Both the position numbers and the translations under genes were made by a program. Shown one piece after another: positions 22,241 through 33,607 of a stretch of DNA of 64,000 nucleotides (the first letter of the stretch is position 1; every line of letters starts with the position of its first letter). Under the pieces are notes generated by a model. The model worked only from the letters and a program-made list of their open reading frames with translations. It made no database searches and was not told the DNA's origin. The DNA comes from Papaver somniferum (Eukaryota; Streptophyta; Magnoliopsida; Ranunculales; Papaveraceae), in contig NC_039359.1 of NCBI RefSeq assembly GCF_003573695.1, positions 156,604,210 to 156,668,209 on the forward strand. The letters run 5' to 3'.

Positions 22241-22849
22241 CAAATATTCAATGTCTATCACATTTTTATAGCATAAACTAGAAATAGCAACAATTCAAAG
22301 GAAAAATAAAACCAAAAATTCTCTCGAAACAAATATATATTTATCAATAAATAAGTAACCTCACCAACTGAATATTTGTTTCAAGTACCGAGGGTATTTA
22401 TTTACCGACATAATATTTTAGTAAAGAAATCATCATTTTTATTTAATAATAATAGTTTTAATTTTATCTAATATAAAAAAAAATGACGTTAAGGGTTATA
22501 TTAGAAAAACATCATAATAAAAAGTTGGTGGACAGCCTAACAACAAATTGGACATCTACATCTAATATCATAATTTCGGAAAACTTATATATTAATAGTT
22601 CAACTAAGTATCCATATCAATCAATATATATGGTGAACAAGATAAGTATAACAACAAAGAATAACTATTGGCTTAATGGATGTAGCTGTCCAACAAATTT
22701 TTAACCCGCACCTGCATCCAATCTGTTATTGTCCGAACCGGACATCCACCTGTAAAAACGGATGGGTCGTTCGAATTTACTGGTCTGATCCCAAATGCTC
22801 ACTCCTACCCCAATTTATCGTCTCAATAGCTCCATGCTTACGCCAGTGT
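22241..22849. other. AT-rich sequence without recognised features
   Basis: No gene, repeat or element end could be supported. The small frames at 22483 and 22676 have no domain. Confidence 0.4.
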
Positions 22850-22857
22850 CATCCAGG

Positions 22858-23590
22858 TAGGGGTGTAAATTCGGGCAGGCCGGGCCGCCCTACCCAAAAA
22901 CTAAGACAGGCCGGGCAGGCCAAGCTTAATATTTGTGAGCACGTAAACAAATTCAGGCCGAACAGGCCGGGCACAAGTAGATAATTTGCTACCCAAAGAC
23001 CGCCGAAAGCCCGCTTTTTCTATGGGCGGGCCAGATCGGGCCGGACAGGCCACTATTTTGAATTTTTTTTTTTTAAGTTTAAATTTTCAAATGAACGGTA
23101 TTAAATACATTTTCATTTCATTTCCAACATCGCATATCGTAAGTGATAATATTATTTTATATTTAAATTACACTGACAAATTTTTAATTTTAGCCTATAA
23201 TAAATAATTAGTTAGAGTACAATAAACTTTCTAATAAGAAAATATATTACCATTAATGTTTTGAAAAGGTTAATTATAAGTAAAAAAACAATTATATATT
23301 TTATTTTTCTTGACACAAAATTGACAATTATAAAATTGTAACTTTTAAGTCTTTTTAAGAGAATATTAAATGATTAATGGCACATAGAAGACTTTCAGGC
23401 CGGGCACCAGGCCGGGTATCAGGCCGGGCATCATAATTAATCGCAAAGCCAGAGACCGCCCAATAAATTAATCCAGGCCAGGCCGGATGGTCCATGACGG
23501 GCCATAACAGGCTTTGGGCTATTTCGGGTACAGACGGGCTCGGACGGATACAGGCAGGCCGAGTATTTTCGGGTATTATTTACACCCCTA
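22858..23590. mobile_element. Non-autonomous hAT element, 733 bp
   Basis: The TIR TAGGGGTGTAAA at the left is matched by TTTACACCCCTA at the right. Flanking 8-bp target duplications are CATCCAGG (22850-22857) and CATCCGGG (23591-23598), one mismatch. Subterminal GGCCGGGC boxes occur at both ends, with an AT-rich centre and no coding. These ends and the 8-bp duplication are hallmarks of plant hAT MITE-like elements. Confidence 0.85.
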
Positions 23591-25102
23591 CATCCGGGGT
23601 CTAAGCTCTATTGCTTAGTACTTTGACCTCCTTGTTAAAGAGATTTGGTTGATTGCTAGATTTTGCATCTGGGTAGAGCTAGCTCATGGCATGGCTTGAC
23701 AGTTGCCACCCTAACCAGCTGGATCCCAACAGTAATGTAAGCCTAATCTCTGATCAAGTGGGATCCCAAGCCCATTTTATCCTTGCTTGCCTCCCTAAGT
23801 AGGATTGTACGTGGGTCGATTTGGATCGGTTTTGGTCTCACCCACCATCCAACCCACTGATGACGGATAATAGGTGTTGTCATCCGGACCCAAACCAACA
23901 TCATAGCGGGTCGGTTTTCACCCAATCCAAATTAAGACGGTTGGGTCGGGTGGGTGGCGGGTATACCCGTGGGCTTGAAAATTCATTAAGATTGAAAAAA
24001 AAAAATCATTCAAATCAGTAAGTAAAATATGCCCAAATATGTTCACATAAAATTTGATCCATCTCCGCTTGTTATACACTAAATTGATTCACATAAAAAA
24101 AAACAAATTTGTTCCGACGGTGAGTGAATAGAAATCAACTTAATCCCATCTTCTTTCAAGTCTGAATGGATCAATACTTGCAGTCGCTTTCTCCACTGCC
24201 AATAAAACCCATTGTACATGTAGATAAATACCCAATTTCTGTAATTGTTTCAGCCATTAAAACTCCCAAAACCTTGAATATGAAAGCACCGTCAACTGAT
24301 GTTGTTGGTCGGAGTTTGGAGAGAAATCTGCATCAATTGATCGGAGATAATAAGAGATCAAACACCGTGAATTAACACCATCTCCGTCTGCATCAAGCCT
24401 TCGAATATGTTGTATTCCCGTTTCAAATCAAAGATAATATGTTAATATCAGAAGAAAAGACAGACCTATAATGATACCTAGTGAAATATCAAATCAAATA
24501 TTGAATTTAATTTGACATACAGTAACGAAATTCCATCGGATTGGATTTAAAGTTTGTTTGGATTTTATTTTCAATGACGTATAGTAATGATTCCAATGAA
24601 GCGATGAGTTTATCTTATCATTCTTCCGCATGTCTGAAAAGAAGTGGGTTTGAGAGAAAACATAGACTTTCTTTTTCTTAACTATATATATCGGTTTGAA
24701 CGGCTAGGATACAATCTATCAATAGGATTTATTTTAGGCGGGTGGGCGGATTGGGTCGGGTGACAGAAGTTTCTACCTGCACCCGACCCAACATACAAGA
24801 ACCATTATATTGGGCATACAAAAATATTCCAAGGCATACTGAATAAAGATAAAAAAGGTTGTGAAATAGCAAAATCAGATAACCCCTTAACCCAAAATTT
24901 TTTTAATGGCAAATTTTCCCTTTACGTATTAGTGTTAATAATCTTGATTAGTGATTAAATATTTTGTTTAGTGATTAAAATAATTTTCAGAATTATAAGA
25001 GTTGTTTAGATGAAAAATTTGAGGAAAAAAATCAAAGTTTTGGTTTGGTTAAGAAGGAGAGAAAGAGAAGGAGAAAGTGAGAAAATTCTAATTCTTGATT
25101 CA

Positions 25103-25324
25103 ATGGAGGATGAGGAGGGTCATATATCATCTAAAAAACCTAGGAAAATACACATCAACTACACCAATGATTCCCAAATGGCTGATTTCTTAGATTATGA
25201 GAACGATTTTACACCCACTCAAACTCAAGCTCAAACTCAAACACAAACTCAAGATGATGATTTTTATGAGCCAAATCCTGATGATGAAGACATTGATGAG
25301 GAACCCAATGCTTCTAATACACAG
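25103..25324 (+). pseudogene. First exon of a left-hand transposon gene
   Basis: ATG at 25103 reads 74 codons starting MEDEEGHISSKKPRKIH, with a TQTQAQTQTQTQ run and an acidic DDD/DED-rich end, to a CAG|GTAC donor at 25324/25325. No matching downstream exon is found before the motif arrays take over. Composition fits the disordered N-terminus of a transposase or accessory protein, but no catalytic domain is present, so the function is unknown. It is about 300 bases inside the left TIR and reads inward. Confidence 0.45.
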
Positions 25325-25384
25325 GTACACTTATATCCTATACTTAATCTCACTTTTATAGCTCTCAATTATCAAAAGTTAGGT

Positions 25385-27070
25385 TTTTTGAATCATGGTT
25401 CGGCGAAACAGGTTGAGGTTCGGCTCACATATATGAGCCGAATCTACCAATTGATGAACGGTTCGGCTTACTGAATCTGTTTACTGCATGCACCGAACCT
25501 ATAATTTCCAATTCCAACCCTTTTGCTAGACGTTCGGCTTATATGAAAGTTTCATAGTAAGCCGAACAACATCCTGAATAGCCCGGAATAGAATCATTAC
25601 TAATTCGGCTTACATATCCAAAATCGTATGTGCCGAACATAATTTTTTAATTTCTGGGTTGAAATATTGTTACTGGTTCGGCACATATGGAGAATATCGT
25701 ATCAGCCGAAACCTCTTATGTTCAAGGTTCGACACATAATATGATTATCGTATGAGCCGAACATGAATTTGTTAATTTTTAGGTTAAAATATTGTTCGTG
25801 GTTCGGCACATATTGAGGATATCGTATAAGCCGAAACCTGTAAATGTTTATAGTTCGGCACATAATGTGATTATCGAATGCGCCGAACCTTGTTATTATA
25901 TTCCCTTTATAGTGTTTAACCTTGTGATATTCTTTGTAGATCGTGCTTGGACCCATGGGAAATCAACCTGATCCAGTAGACATAATTCACGAGGATACCA
26001 AGGATCACTAAAACATGAAATTTAGGAACATCAACCTGATCGTGCTTGAGGAACACCAATACTGGATTACACCAATAATGATTTTTAAGGCTCGGCTTAT
26101 AACTCAAATTATAGAAAAAGCCGAACCTGAAGGAAAAATGATTCGGCGCGTAACTAACATTAGAGGATAAGCCGAACTCTATAAATTCGGCGCATAACTG
26201 TTAAGCTATTCATTAAAACATGAAATTGAAGGTGTCCATAACCTAATCCCAGCACCATTAAAAACAAAGTTCAGCACCTAAAAACAAAGGTGTTTGCAAC
26301 ACCATAAAAGTGTACTTAAAACTTAAGAAAAAGTGTACCATAAAAGTGTACCATAAAAGTGTACATAAAAGGGCATTTAACCACGACCCCTCTTCTTAGT
26401 TGCACGACCACCTCTTCTTCCACCTTGGTCTTCATCTTCCGACGCATCATTACCGGGTTGGACGGTAGCACCACCTTGGCTTGTACCTTCACCAACTTGT
26501 CGAGACCTCTTAGTGGTGGCCTTTGTTCGGGTTCCTCGGGTCCTATATATTCGGCTCACAACCGATACCGTCGAATAAGCCGAATCTATGATTATGAACT
26601 CAAACATGTATTCGGCGCAACATGATATCATATAAATAAGCCGATCCTATACACTTGTAAAATTTATGAAATTTTAACAATGATATTCGGCGCAACCCTA
26701 ATACTATCGAGTAAGCCGAATCTAGACTTATGAATTGAAACATTTATTCGGCGCAAAACTAATACAACCACACAATCCGATCCTAAGCACATGCAAAAAT
26801 TCTGAAATTCAAACAACATTTATTCGGCACAAAACTAATACTACCATACAAGCCGATCCTACGCACATGCAAAATTTCTGAAATTCACAAAACATATTCG
26901 GTACAAAACTAACACCATCGAATAAGCCGATCCTAATGTAAGTCTCTGTGTCACTAAGTTCAGCTCAAAACGGATTTCAGATATACGCCGAGCCGTTCAT
27001 ATGCACTTTCAGGGTTCAGTTTCAAGAACATCTCGGCGCACATCTAAGATTTGTTTTGCGTCGAACCATA
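25385..27070 (+). repeat. Array of TTCGGC ... GCCGAA couplets
   Basis: Repeated pairs of TTCGGC(A/G)CA and, about 20-25 bases later, (T/G)AGCCGAA are complementary to each other, so each couplet can form a hairpin. Examples lie at 25677-25710, 25727-25760, 25801-25835 and 25853-25888. On the right half, units of about 70 bases carry TATTCGGC(G)CAAAACTAATAC and AAGCCGATCC (26670-26935). The stretches around 25920-26090 and 26220-26520 are interruptions. Confidence 0.8.
26377..26542 (-). pseudogene. Last-exon remnant of a right-hand transposon gene
   Basis: On the minus strand, after a TATAG acceptor-like site near 26543, a frame reads basic and Gly-rich sequence ending RRGGRATKKRGRG and a stop at 26377. 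It contains SEDEDQGG. It is in the orientation of the exon at 27163-27323, from which it is separated by TTCGGC couplets. No catalytic domain is visible. Confidence 0.4.
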
Positions 27071-27162
27071 CCCTGTAACCGCCGCAGAAACATGATTTTG
27101 ACGAATTAAATCAATCAAACCAATCAAAAACATCAAATACGAGATGGGTTTGTAAAACTAAC

Positions 27163-27323
27163 CTTCTTATTCTCATTTGTGGAGTTGGTTCTTCTTCAAT
27201 CTCTTCTTCCGGTTGATTTTGTGGTTGATTTTGAGTTTCTTCTTCACTCTCTAAATCTTCTTCTTCTTCAATGGGTTGTTCAATCGCTCGATAAGAACGA
27301 GATACTGGCTTACGGCGAACCAT
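27163..27323 (-). pseudogene. First exon of a right-hand transposon gene
   Basis: Minus-strand ATG at 27321-27323 gives MVRRKPVSRSYRAIEQP followed by a Glu-rich, Gln/Asn-Pro stretch. It ends in RIRR at a GAAG|GTTAGT donor (27163/27162). It lies about 310 bases inside the right TIR and reads inward. No domain recognised; function unknown. Confidence 0.45.
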
Positions 27324-27773
27324 TATATAGATGAGTTTAACCGTCGACTAAATTTTCACGAATCGACGATTAAATTTCGGCGATGATACGATGAAAAAAA
27401 AAAAAGAGAAGATGGGTTCGGCTGTGGAGGATGAGGAGGAAGAAGAAGGGGTTGAAACTGATTTTAGGTTTATGATTATAGATTTTTCTATTAAGGTTAG
27501 AGATAGATTAGTAATTTATAGGATTTAAGGGCATATAGGTAATTAAACCACTCATAGGGTACCCCTTATAAGGTCACCCAAGTTAGGATTAGTCCTTTGT
27601 ATGCCTTGAAAGTTTTTGGTATGCCCAATATCATGGTTCACATACAATGGGTTCTGATATGGTCACTCATAGTCGACCCGCGCCTAGGCGGGTTGGGTCG
27701 GGTGCGGGTATTTTTAGGTGGGTGTGGGTTGGGTTGGCGAGTTGGATCGGTTTTGTGCAGCCCTATCCCTAAG

Positions 27774-28017
27774 CATGTATATAATAATTTCTTTGCTCAT
27801 TATATTGTCAAATTATGTGTAAATTTTAAATACTGGAGAACCGATTTTGTAGGATTGAACGCCAAGGTTTATAGCCTCCCTTAAATCTCACATAGATATG
27901 AGCGACTTCAGAAAGTTTTTGGGGATCTTTAAGATGCCAGGTTCCAGAGTGATCGATGTATCTTCTTTTATAAGTTGTTCTTATTTTACAATTTTTTCTA
28001 AAGTGATCGATGCCAGG
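27774..28017. other. Unassigned sequence between hAT element and LINE remnant
   Basis: AT-rich; no gene recognised. The stretch 27940-28017 contains a short repeat of AAAGTGATCGATGCCAGGTTCC-like strings that leads into the LINE frame. Confidence 0.35.
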
Positions 28018-28370
28018 TTCCATTAGGAGATAAGTGTAGTGATGTTGCTAAGTGGGATAAGGTGATAGATGGATTCATATCTACATTAGCAGGTTGCAAG
28101 AAGCCACTTCTTTCCATAGTTGGCAAAGTCGCTTTAATTACTAGTGTATTGAGTAGCCTGCCAAACTATTGTATGTCGCTTTATGAAATTTCAGTGTCTG
28201 TATTGAAGAGGCTAAAGAGAATAAGGATTGATTTTCTTTCGAGATAAAAGATTTTGTTTAGTTAAATGGAATGCTTTGTATAAAAGGAAGAAAAAGGGAG
28301 GCTTAGGCATTAAGAGTTTTCTCTCTCTTCTCTGCTAATCGGGCTATGATTCAGTAGAGAATTTTCTTCA
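28018..28370 (+). pseudogene. LINE (L1-type) reverse transcriptase C-terminal remnant
   Basis: The frame reads KWDKVIDGFISTLAGCKK, GKVALITSVLSSLPNYCMSL and LKRLKRIRIDFL. After a frame change it continues FCLVKWNALYKRKKKGGLGI. This is the conserved stretch after the catalytic core in plant L1-type LINEs (SLP.Y.MSL, then VKW...GGLGI). The catalytic part is absent. It is a short 5'-truncated relic on the plus strand, upstream of and distinct from the LINE at 29018. Confidence 0.75.
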
Positions 28371-29017
28371 TTTCAGTCTTTTTCAATCTTTCCAGATTAT
28401 TGTTTCTCTTATCATTATAAAATATGGATTTTTGGTCTACTTTTCTTAAATTATTGTCACTTCATGTTTTTATTATACATCTTCCTACAAAATCGTTTTC
28501 ATCTCTAACTAATTTCTTCGGTTTCTCTCCTTTTTGCAGTGTGTTTGAATTAAATGGTGTTTGCCGAATCAAAAGTAGTGGTCTTCGCGTTTGCTTTCAT
28601 TGTTGTTCTGCTCGTTGTAGCAAAGGAATCTACGCGTTTTGTTCCAAAAATCTCATGGCATTTGCTCTCTCTGTTCTTCAAGTATGACTGGATTTTGCAT
28701 GGATCAGATAGATCTAGTAAAACCCAACCCAACTCAGTCCGTTCCAAAACCTTTAGTTTTGTCCGGCGTTTTGAAAATTCGAATATTCAAATTTCAAAAT
28801 CTAGTTTTCATATTTTTCGTTGGTTCTCAACAATCATCCTTTCCATAACTATAACAGGAAAATCAGAGGAAAATATTGGATTCGATCTATATCTTGGGAA
28901 TGAAATATCTTCAACCAATACCCAAACCTTAATACTGGTTCTGAAATCTCTATATATCATAGTGGCTGCAACAATTGTTCTCAAACTATCATCAAAAACT
29001 TGAAAACGTCTTTTGCA
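28371..29017. other. Sequence upstream of LINE ORF1
   Basis: No supportable coding. The 149-codon frame at 28554 has hydrophobic stretches but no domain and lies immediately 5' of the LINE ORF1 start, so it is most simply the LINE 5' untranslated region or decayed sequence. Confidence 0.4.
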
Positions 29018-29275
29018 ATGGCTCGAAACAATAACAAGGCAAACATTGATGTCTCAACCCTCTCAAAGAAACTAAAAGAGACAATGTTGAAAAAGAATTG
29101 TGCATCGGCTGAAATAAGTATTCATAATAATGAACTCTTCTCTGATGAACAAGAAGATGGTTAAATGGAGGTTTCACTCATTGGGAAGATTATCACAGAA
29201 GGAAAGATTTATGATAAGGAGAAGAATCTCAAACTTACATGGAATTTTACAGCTGAGGAGAAGTTAAAGTGTTTG
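29018..29275 (+). pseudogene. LINE ORF1, N-terminal part (interrupted by a copia LTR)
   Basis: ATG at 29018 reads MARNNNKANIDVSTLSKKLK; after a stop at 29162-29164 it continues in frame as MEVSLIGKIITEGKI, then KLTWNFTAEEKLK. The LIGKI(I/L)... and W pattern is the start of the DUF4283-type domain found in ORF1 of plant L1 LINEs, an RNA-binding gag-like protein. The frame is cut at 29275 by the LTR and resumes at 31890. Confidence 0.65.
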
Positions 29276-31884
29276 TGAAAAAGCGGCGGTTTAACAACAA
29301 CACCCAATATTTCGTTCGGCAATCTGTATGGACAAACTCCAATATAATTCCAAGAAAATCAACTAGAAAGTCAGACTCAATCAAGGAAAAATATCCAAGA
29401 GTTATATCTCAATTTCTCATTACAATATGCAATAGAACAGATAGAAATCTATGAGCTCGATTGATATGAGAAATAACTTGAACCGTATCAAAAACCAATG
29501 TCCAAGTGTTAATCAATTTCAATCAATAACCAAAGGTTAGATTTACCAGATTGAATTACGCACAACCTGTGATATTTCAGTTATATAAACAAATATAATG
29601 TGGAAAAAAATAACACATACACTAGAAGTTTGGTTAACGAGGAAACCGTAAATGCAGAAAAACCCCGGGATCTAGTCCATATTTGAACACCACACTGTAT
29701 TAAGCCGCTATAGACACTATCCTACTACAAGTTAACTTCGGACTAGAATGTAGTTGAGCCCTAACCAAGTCTACATCGATTAAGGTACAGTCGCGTTCCT
29801 TGCGCCTCTGAATACCAAAAGGACTCTACACACTTGATTCCCTTAACTGATCTCACCCATAACTAAGAGTTTCTACGACTCAAAGTCGAAGACTTGATAA
29901 ACAAATCTGTCTCCATAAAAAAATTTATTCAGATAGATAAATCTGTCTGCCACAGAAATACCTACGAAGTTTTTGTTCCGTCTTTTGATAAATCAAGGTG
30001 AACAGGAATCAATTGATAATCCGGTCTTATGTTCCCGAAGAACAACCTAGAAATATCAACCACCTCACAATAACTTAACTATAAAACAAGTTAATATGGA
30101 ATCACAAAGAATGAGACGAAGAGCTTTGTGATTCTTTTTTATATCTTACCTATCAGAGATAAATCTCGAGCCAATCTTAGAGAAGATAATACACAATACG
30201 ATAGAACAAGTAAGATTAGAACACGCAACTACAGAGAAAATAGTTGGGTCTGACTTCAGAATCCCAATGAAGTCTTCAGGTCGTTAACCTATAATGGTTT
30301 TAGGAAAAACCTAGGTTAAAGGAGAATCGACTCTAGTACGCAACCAGTATCACACAGGAGGTGTGGGGATTAGGTTTTCCAGTTGCTAGAGTTCTCCCTT
30401 ATATAGTCTTCAAATCAGGGTTTGATAGCTTTGAAACAAAACAATCAACATTCACCGTTAGATGAAATCCTGATTTAATATTCAAGATAAGTTTGCTTAA
30501 AACCAAACCAATATCTCTCCACCGTTAGATGGTCTTGACTTATTACACACAAATTAAATATACCTTCATTTAGATATGGGTAACCGTACCTAAACGTATA
30601 TATTGAGTTGGCTCAACAATAGTTAACCGAAGTTAGCCATATGAACACTTTTGTATTAACCACATTCATTTAACACTTCTAGATCAAATAAATCTAATTG
30701 TGTTACTCATAGAGTTTTTCAATTGCTTATATTCTCATAGAAGTATACAAGACACAATTGAAACAAAATAGGATTTGATTCATGATTGCACAAAGTACTT
30801 ATTCAAGAATCAATTCATGAACATTAAGTCACGGTTTCCACAGTTTGCAATCCTTAATTTATATATGTATCTGTTCATGAGTATGAAATCATATTTAACG
30901 GATTTTAGAACTTAAACCAACTTAGTTTGCAAACGAGTACGCAAACTTAAGTTCCGGCTTTGGTCTTGTACAACAATTCGCAAACAAGTATGCATACCGT
31001 CGTCCCGAACCTAACTGAGGTAGAACCGTTCGCATACTGGTATGCAAACTTGGTTCCCATACTTTAACAGTTAAAACTGTTTGCATACTGGTATGCAAAC
31101 TTGGTTCCCGGACTTTAACAGTTAAATCCGTTCGCTTACTGGTATGCAAACTTGGTTCCGGACCTGAATCATACCAACACAATTTGTACATTAAGTACGA
31201 GTACTGTGATGTTTTCCAGACAGTGGTTTTAGTTCCAAACTCCATTTCAATCATTGAAACATTCTTAGAAGAAGACAATGGGTGTCTCACACAAACCATT
31301 AGCTTATAAGCAATTTTTCAAGTGATCGAATGATCAATACGAAACATTCCGAGTCGACATCAAATGACTGTCTCACACAAATCATGTAAGGTGTTTCAAG
31401 GCAATTTTCACATGATCATATTTTGACTCATTGTTTAGTTTCCAACAAATAAATTGTTTCCAACTAAACTCGTAAAGAATAATGATGAATGTAGCTAAAG
31501 CAAAAAACTTCCAACATATATTTCAAGAAAGATATAAGCTAGTTAAACTCAGATCGAAATATCAAATATGTATAATGTAAAATTCTATATATCTACACGA
31601 AATAGTCTCAGTAGGAGATAGAATAGAATAGACTTCCGAGTGATAGATAAGATTTAGTCTCACATACCTTTTGTTGATGAAGTTCCTCCAAGATCTCCTC
31701 AGTAGATATTCGTCTTCAATCGATGAATGCCGTGAAGTCTAAATCTCAACTACACATTCTATCACAGTCCTAGAATTAGCTATAAGTAGATTAGAAATCA
31801 AGACTTATAGTTTTGATCACCTAAACTTGACAAACAAGATTGAGATAGCAAAGCTTGCGAGTTCGACTGAGAAGTTCTCTAACA
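29276..31884 (-). mobile_element. Full-length copia LTR, family 1 (solo or end LTR)
   Basis: On the minus strand it begins TGTTAGAGAACTTCTCAGTC at 31884 and ends GCGGCGCTTTTTCA-like at 29276. It aligns along its length with the LTR at 41979-53433. No primer site follows the LTR end on the minus strand, so it is not a 5' LTR. Flanking 5-mers (GTTTG and TTTTT) do not match well. With LINE ORF1 resuming on the far side, a solo LTR from intra-element recombination is the simplest reading. A TATA box on the minus strand lies near 30405. Confidence 0.75.
31020..31165 (-). repeat. ~58-bp tandem repeat in the copia LTR
   Basis: Three units of CGTTCGCATACTGGTATGCAAACTTGG type, separated by ACTTTAACAGTTAAA, occupy the same relative place as the different repeat at 11605-11766. 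Confidence 0.7.
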
Positions 31885-31889
31885 TTTTT

Positions 31890-32254
31890 AAATTAAACAA
31901 AACATCATGATTTTTACTTTAAAAAACTGGGATCTACTCAACAAGGTTTTTAATACAAGACCTGGAGTATTTATGGACATTTAATAATCATTAATTCATC
32001 ATTATTGTGAAACAATGAATTATCAAGATCTTGAATGGGATACACAAGAATTTTGGATTTAGGTTAAATATTTGTCACCTGAACACATGAATCCGGAGGC
32101 AGTACATGATATGGGTGCAATTATGGGTGAAGTCAGAGAAATTGAGCCAAAAACTGGTTTACCACCAACTGGAGATGTGTTCAAAGTCTGTGTTAGAATC
32201 AATCTTTGTACTCCATTGAGAAGAGGTGCATTAGCTGCGACTGCACCTGGATAA
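31890..32254 (+). pseudogene. LINE ORF1, central part (DUF4283-like)
   Basis: After the LTR the frame resumes with IMIFTLKNWDLLNKVFNTRPGVF, then after small lesions QDLEWDTQEFWI, a stop at 32062-32064, VKYLSPEHMN and IMGEVREIEPKTGLPPTGD...VRINLCTPLRRG. This order (f.f.....vl...p, W.p, fWi.v..lp, iG.v..id, vri.idl..PL.rg) is the DUF4283 to pre-zinc-knuckle layout of plant LINE ORF1. A stop at 32252-32254 ends the open part; no zinc knuckle was recognised afterwards. Confidence 0.7.
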
Positions 32255-32550
32255 ACTAATGGTGAGCCTCTACAGTTTGGTACTTTGAATAAAGGAAGTA
32301 ACAACCAAAAAATGAAAGAGCTAATATCAATCCCAAGCTCCAGTTCTTTAAGTAAGAAGCTTCCTAAGCATACACCATTGTCCCCCCTAAGGATGGTTGG
32401 ATGATTAAAGGGTTTAACTCCAATAGTAAGAATGTAGTTGATGCTGAGGAAACTAATGAGGATATTGAAAGTACTATACTTGGTAAAAGATAGAGAAGTA
32501 TACCTACTCCTAATAGACAAATCTCAGGTTCTGGATCTCCCAATCATACT

Positions 32551-33607
32551 TTGAAGCAACATGAGGACTCCACAACAATGATGCTGACCACTAAGGAAAA
32601 TAAGCAAGTTTTTGCTAATTTTGAACGCACCATCAACAAAAATGGAGAGAATCGGGTAACTCTTAACATTTCAACTATAAATCATTATTTTGCTGGAACG
32701 CGTTCCAATTCTTCTTCATATAGTCATAAGTATAGTTATCTCAGTATGAAAATTATTTCTTGGAATGTATGTGGCTTTGGAAACAAGGAAACTAGGAATC
32801 ATCTGCAACCTCTCATTAGAGCCCATGATCTTGATAGTATATTCCTATCTGAAACAAAAAATCAACTGAAAAGGATGCAATTTCTTACTGCTAGATATAA
32901 ATTTCCTAATGTTAGCTTTCACAACCCTGTTGGATTGTCAAGAGGTCTTTGTCTTATGTGGAAGGATGGTGTAGATCTATCAATTTTGGATATTAATCAC
33001 AATATCATCAATTTCCTAGTCAAGTTGGACTCAAAAAATGTTGTTTCTCTTACTTTCTTCATGTATGGTGCCTTAAATGATAATTCTATAGAAACACAAT
33101 GGAACTATCTAGATGATATTAGGCTTCATCATAATAACACTTGGATACTTCTAGGTGATTTGAATTTTATTCTTGCCTCTGAAGAAAAAGAAGGTGGTAA
33201 CATTCCTCTACAATCTGATCTAGACTTTGCTAATGCTTTACTTCATGTTAGAGGTCTTCATAGTATGCAATACATTGGTAATCCCTTTACCTAAACTAAT
33301 AATAGAAATGATGCTGAATTGATCCTAGAAAGACTGGATAGATCTTGTGTAAGCCTAGATTTTTTTGATAATTAATTACCAACATGCTAATCTTTATCAT
33401 CTAAACCCTTTTGCTAGTGACCATTGTCTTATTTTGCTGGTCACCTATAAACTTGATAATAATACAAAAAAGCCATTCAGGGATAACAAATCTTGGTTTA
33501 AGGATAGTTTTTGCCCTCACTTGTTAAGTCCAATTGGGGTAAGCAAACTTATGGTTCAAATTATTTTAAACTTGCAAAAAAACTGTTTGACACTAAGCAT
33601 GTTTTAA
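32551..33607 (+). pseudogene. LINE ORF2 endonuclease domain (APE type), truncated
   Basis: From residue ~66 the frame reads MKIISWNVCGFG, then DSIFLSETK, RGLCLMWKDG, and WILLGDLNFIL, which are the WN..G, E and GD.N motifs of apurinic-type LINE endonucleases. It stops at 33292-33294 after GNPFT. The domain end, including the SDH catalytic motif (ASDHCLILL), lies in another frame at 33365-33607, so there is a stop and at least one frameshift. The sequence is cut at 33618 by a copia LTR; the reverse transcriptase that should follow is not present before it. Role in life: nicking target DNA for reverse transcription. Confidence 0.9.

Larger units (their letters stand above)
24799..27639. mobile_element. 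TIR transposon packed with TTCGGC/GCCGAA pairs, nested in the hAT element
   Basis: A 2,841-bp element with exact 8-bp duplications ACATACAA (24791-24798 and 27640-27647). The TIRs run about 41 bases from GAACCAT: TATTGGGCATAC and CAAGGCATAC are shared by both ends. Two inward-facing gene starts sit near the two ends (25103 plus and 27323 minus), each ending at a GT donor. Between them lie only a last-exon remnant and motif arrays. It therefore looks like an internally deleted derivative of a two-gene transposon. A G-starting long TIR suggests Mutator-like; 8-bp duplications also fit hAT. Confidence 0.8.
23800..27765. mobile_element. Non-autonomous hAT element, split by a 2.8-kb element
   Basis: The left end TAGGATTGTAC and the right end GTGCAGCCCTA form an imperfect 11-bp TIR. 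They are flanked by the exact 8-bp duplication TCCCTAAG (23792-23799 and 27766-27773). Both ends carry GGGTCGGGT and GGATCGGTTTTG boxes. Removing the inner element (24799-27639 plus one target copy) leaves about 1.1 kb with no transposase, so it was already non-autonomous when it was hit. Confidence 0.85.

Noticed and set aside
25385..27070. Regularly spaced repeats resembling a CRISPR array
   Set aside because: Plant context, variable spacing, couplets of complementary hexamers rather than identical repeats with unique spacers, and clear transposon ends.
28554..29003. 149-codon frame with hydrophobic stretches, a possible membrane protein
   Set aside because: No domain, and it abuts the LINE ORF1 start; best explained as LINE leader or decayed sequence.
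29271..31889. 5-bp target duplication for the copia LTR in the LINE
   Set aside because: Flanks GTTTG and TTTTT differ at two of five positions, so a duplication is not claimed.
32059..32520. 153-codon minus-strand frame
   Set aside because: Shadow of the LINE ORF1 frame on the plus strand, which has recognisable motifs.
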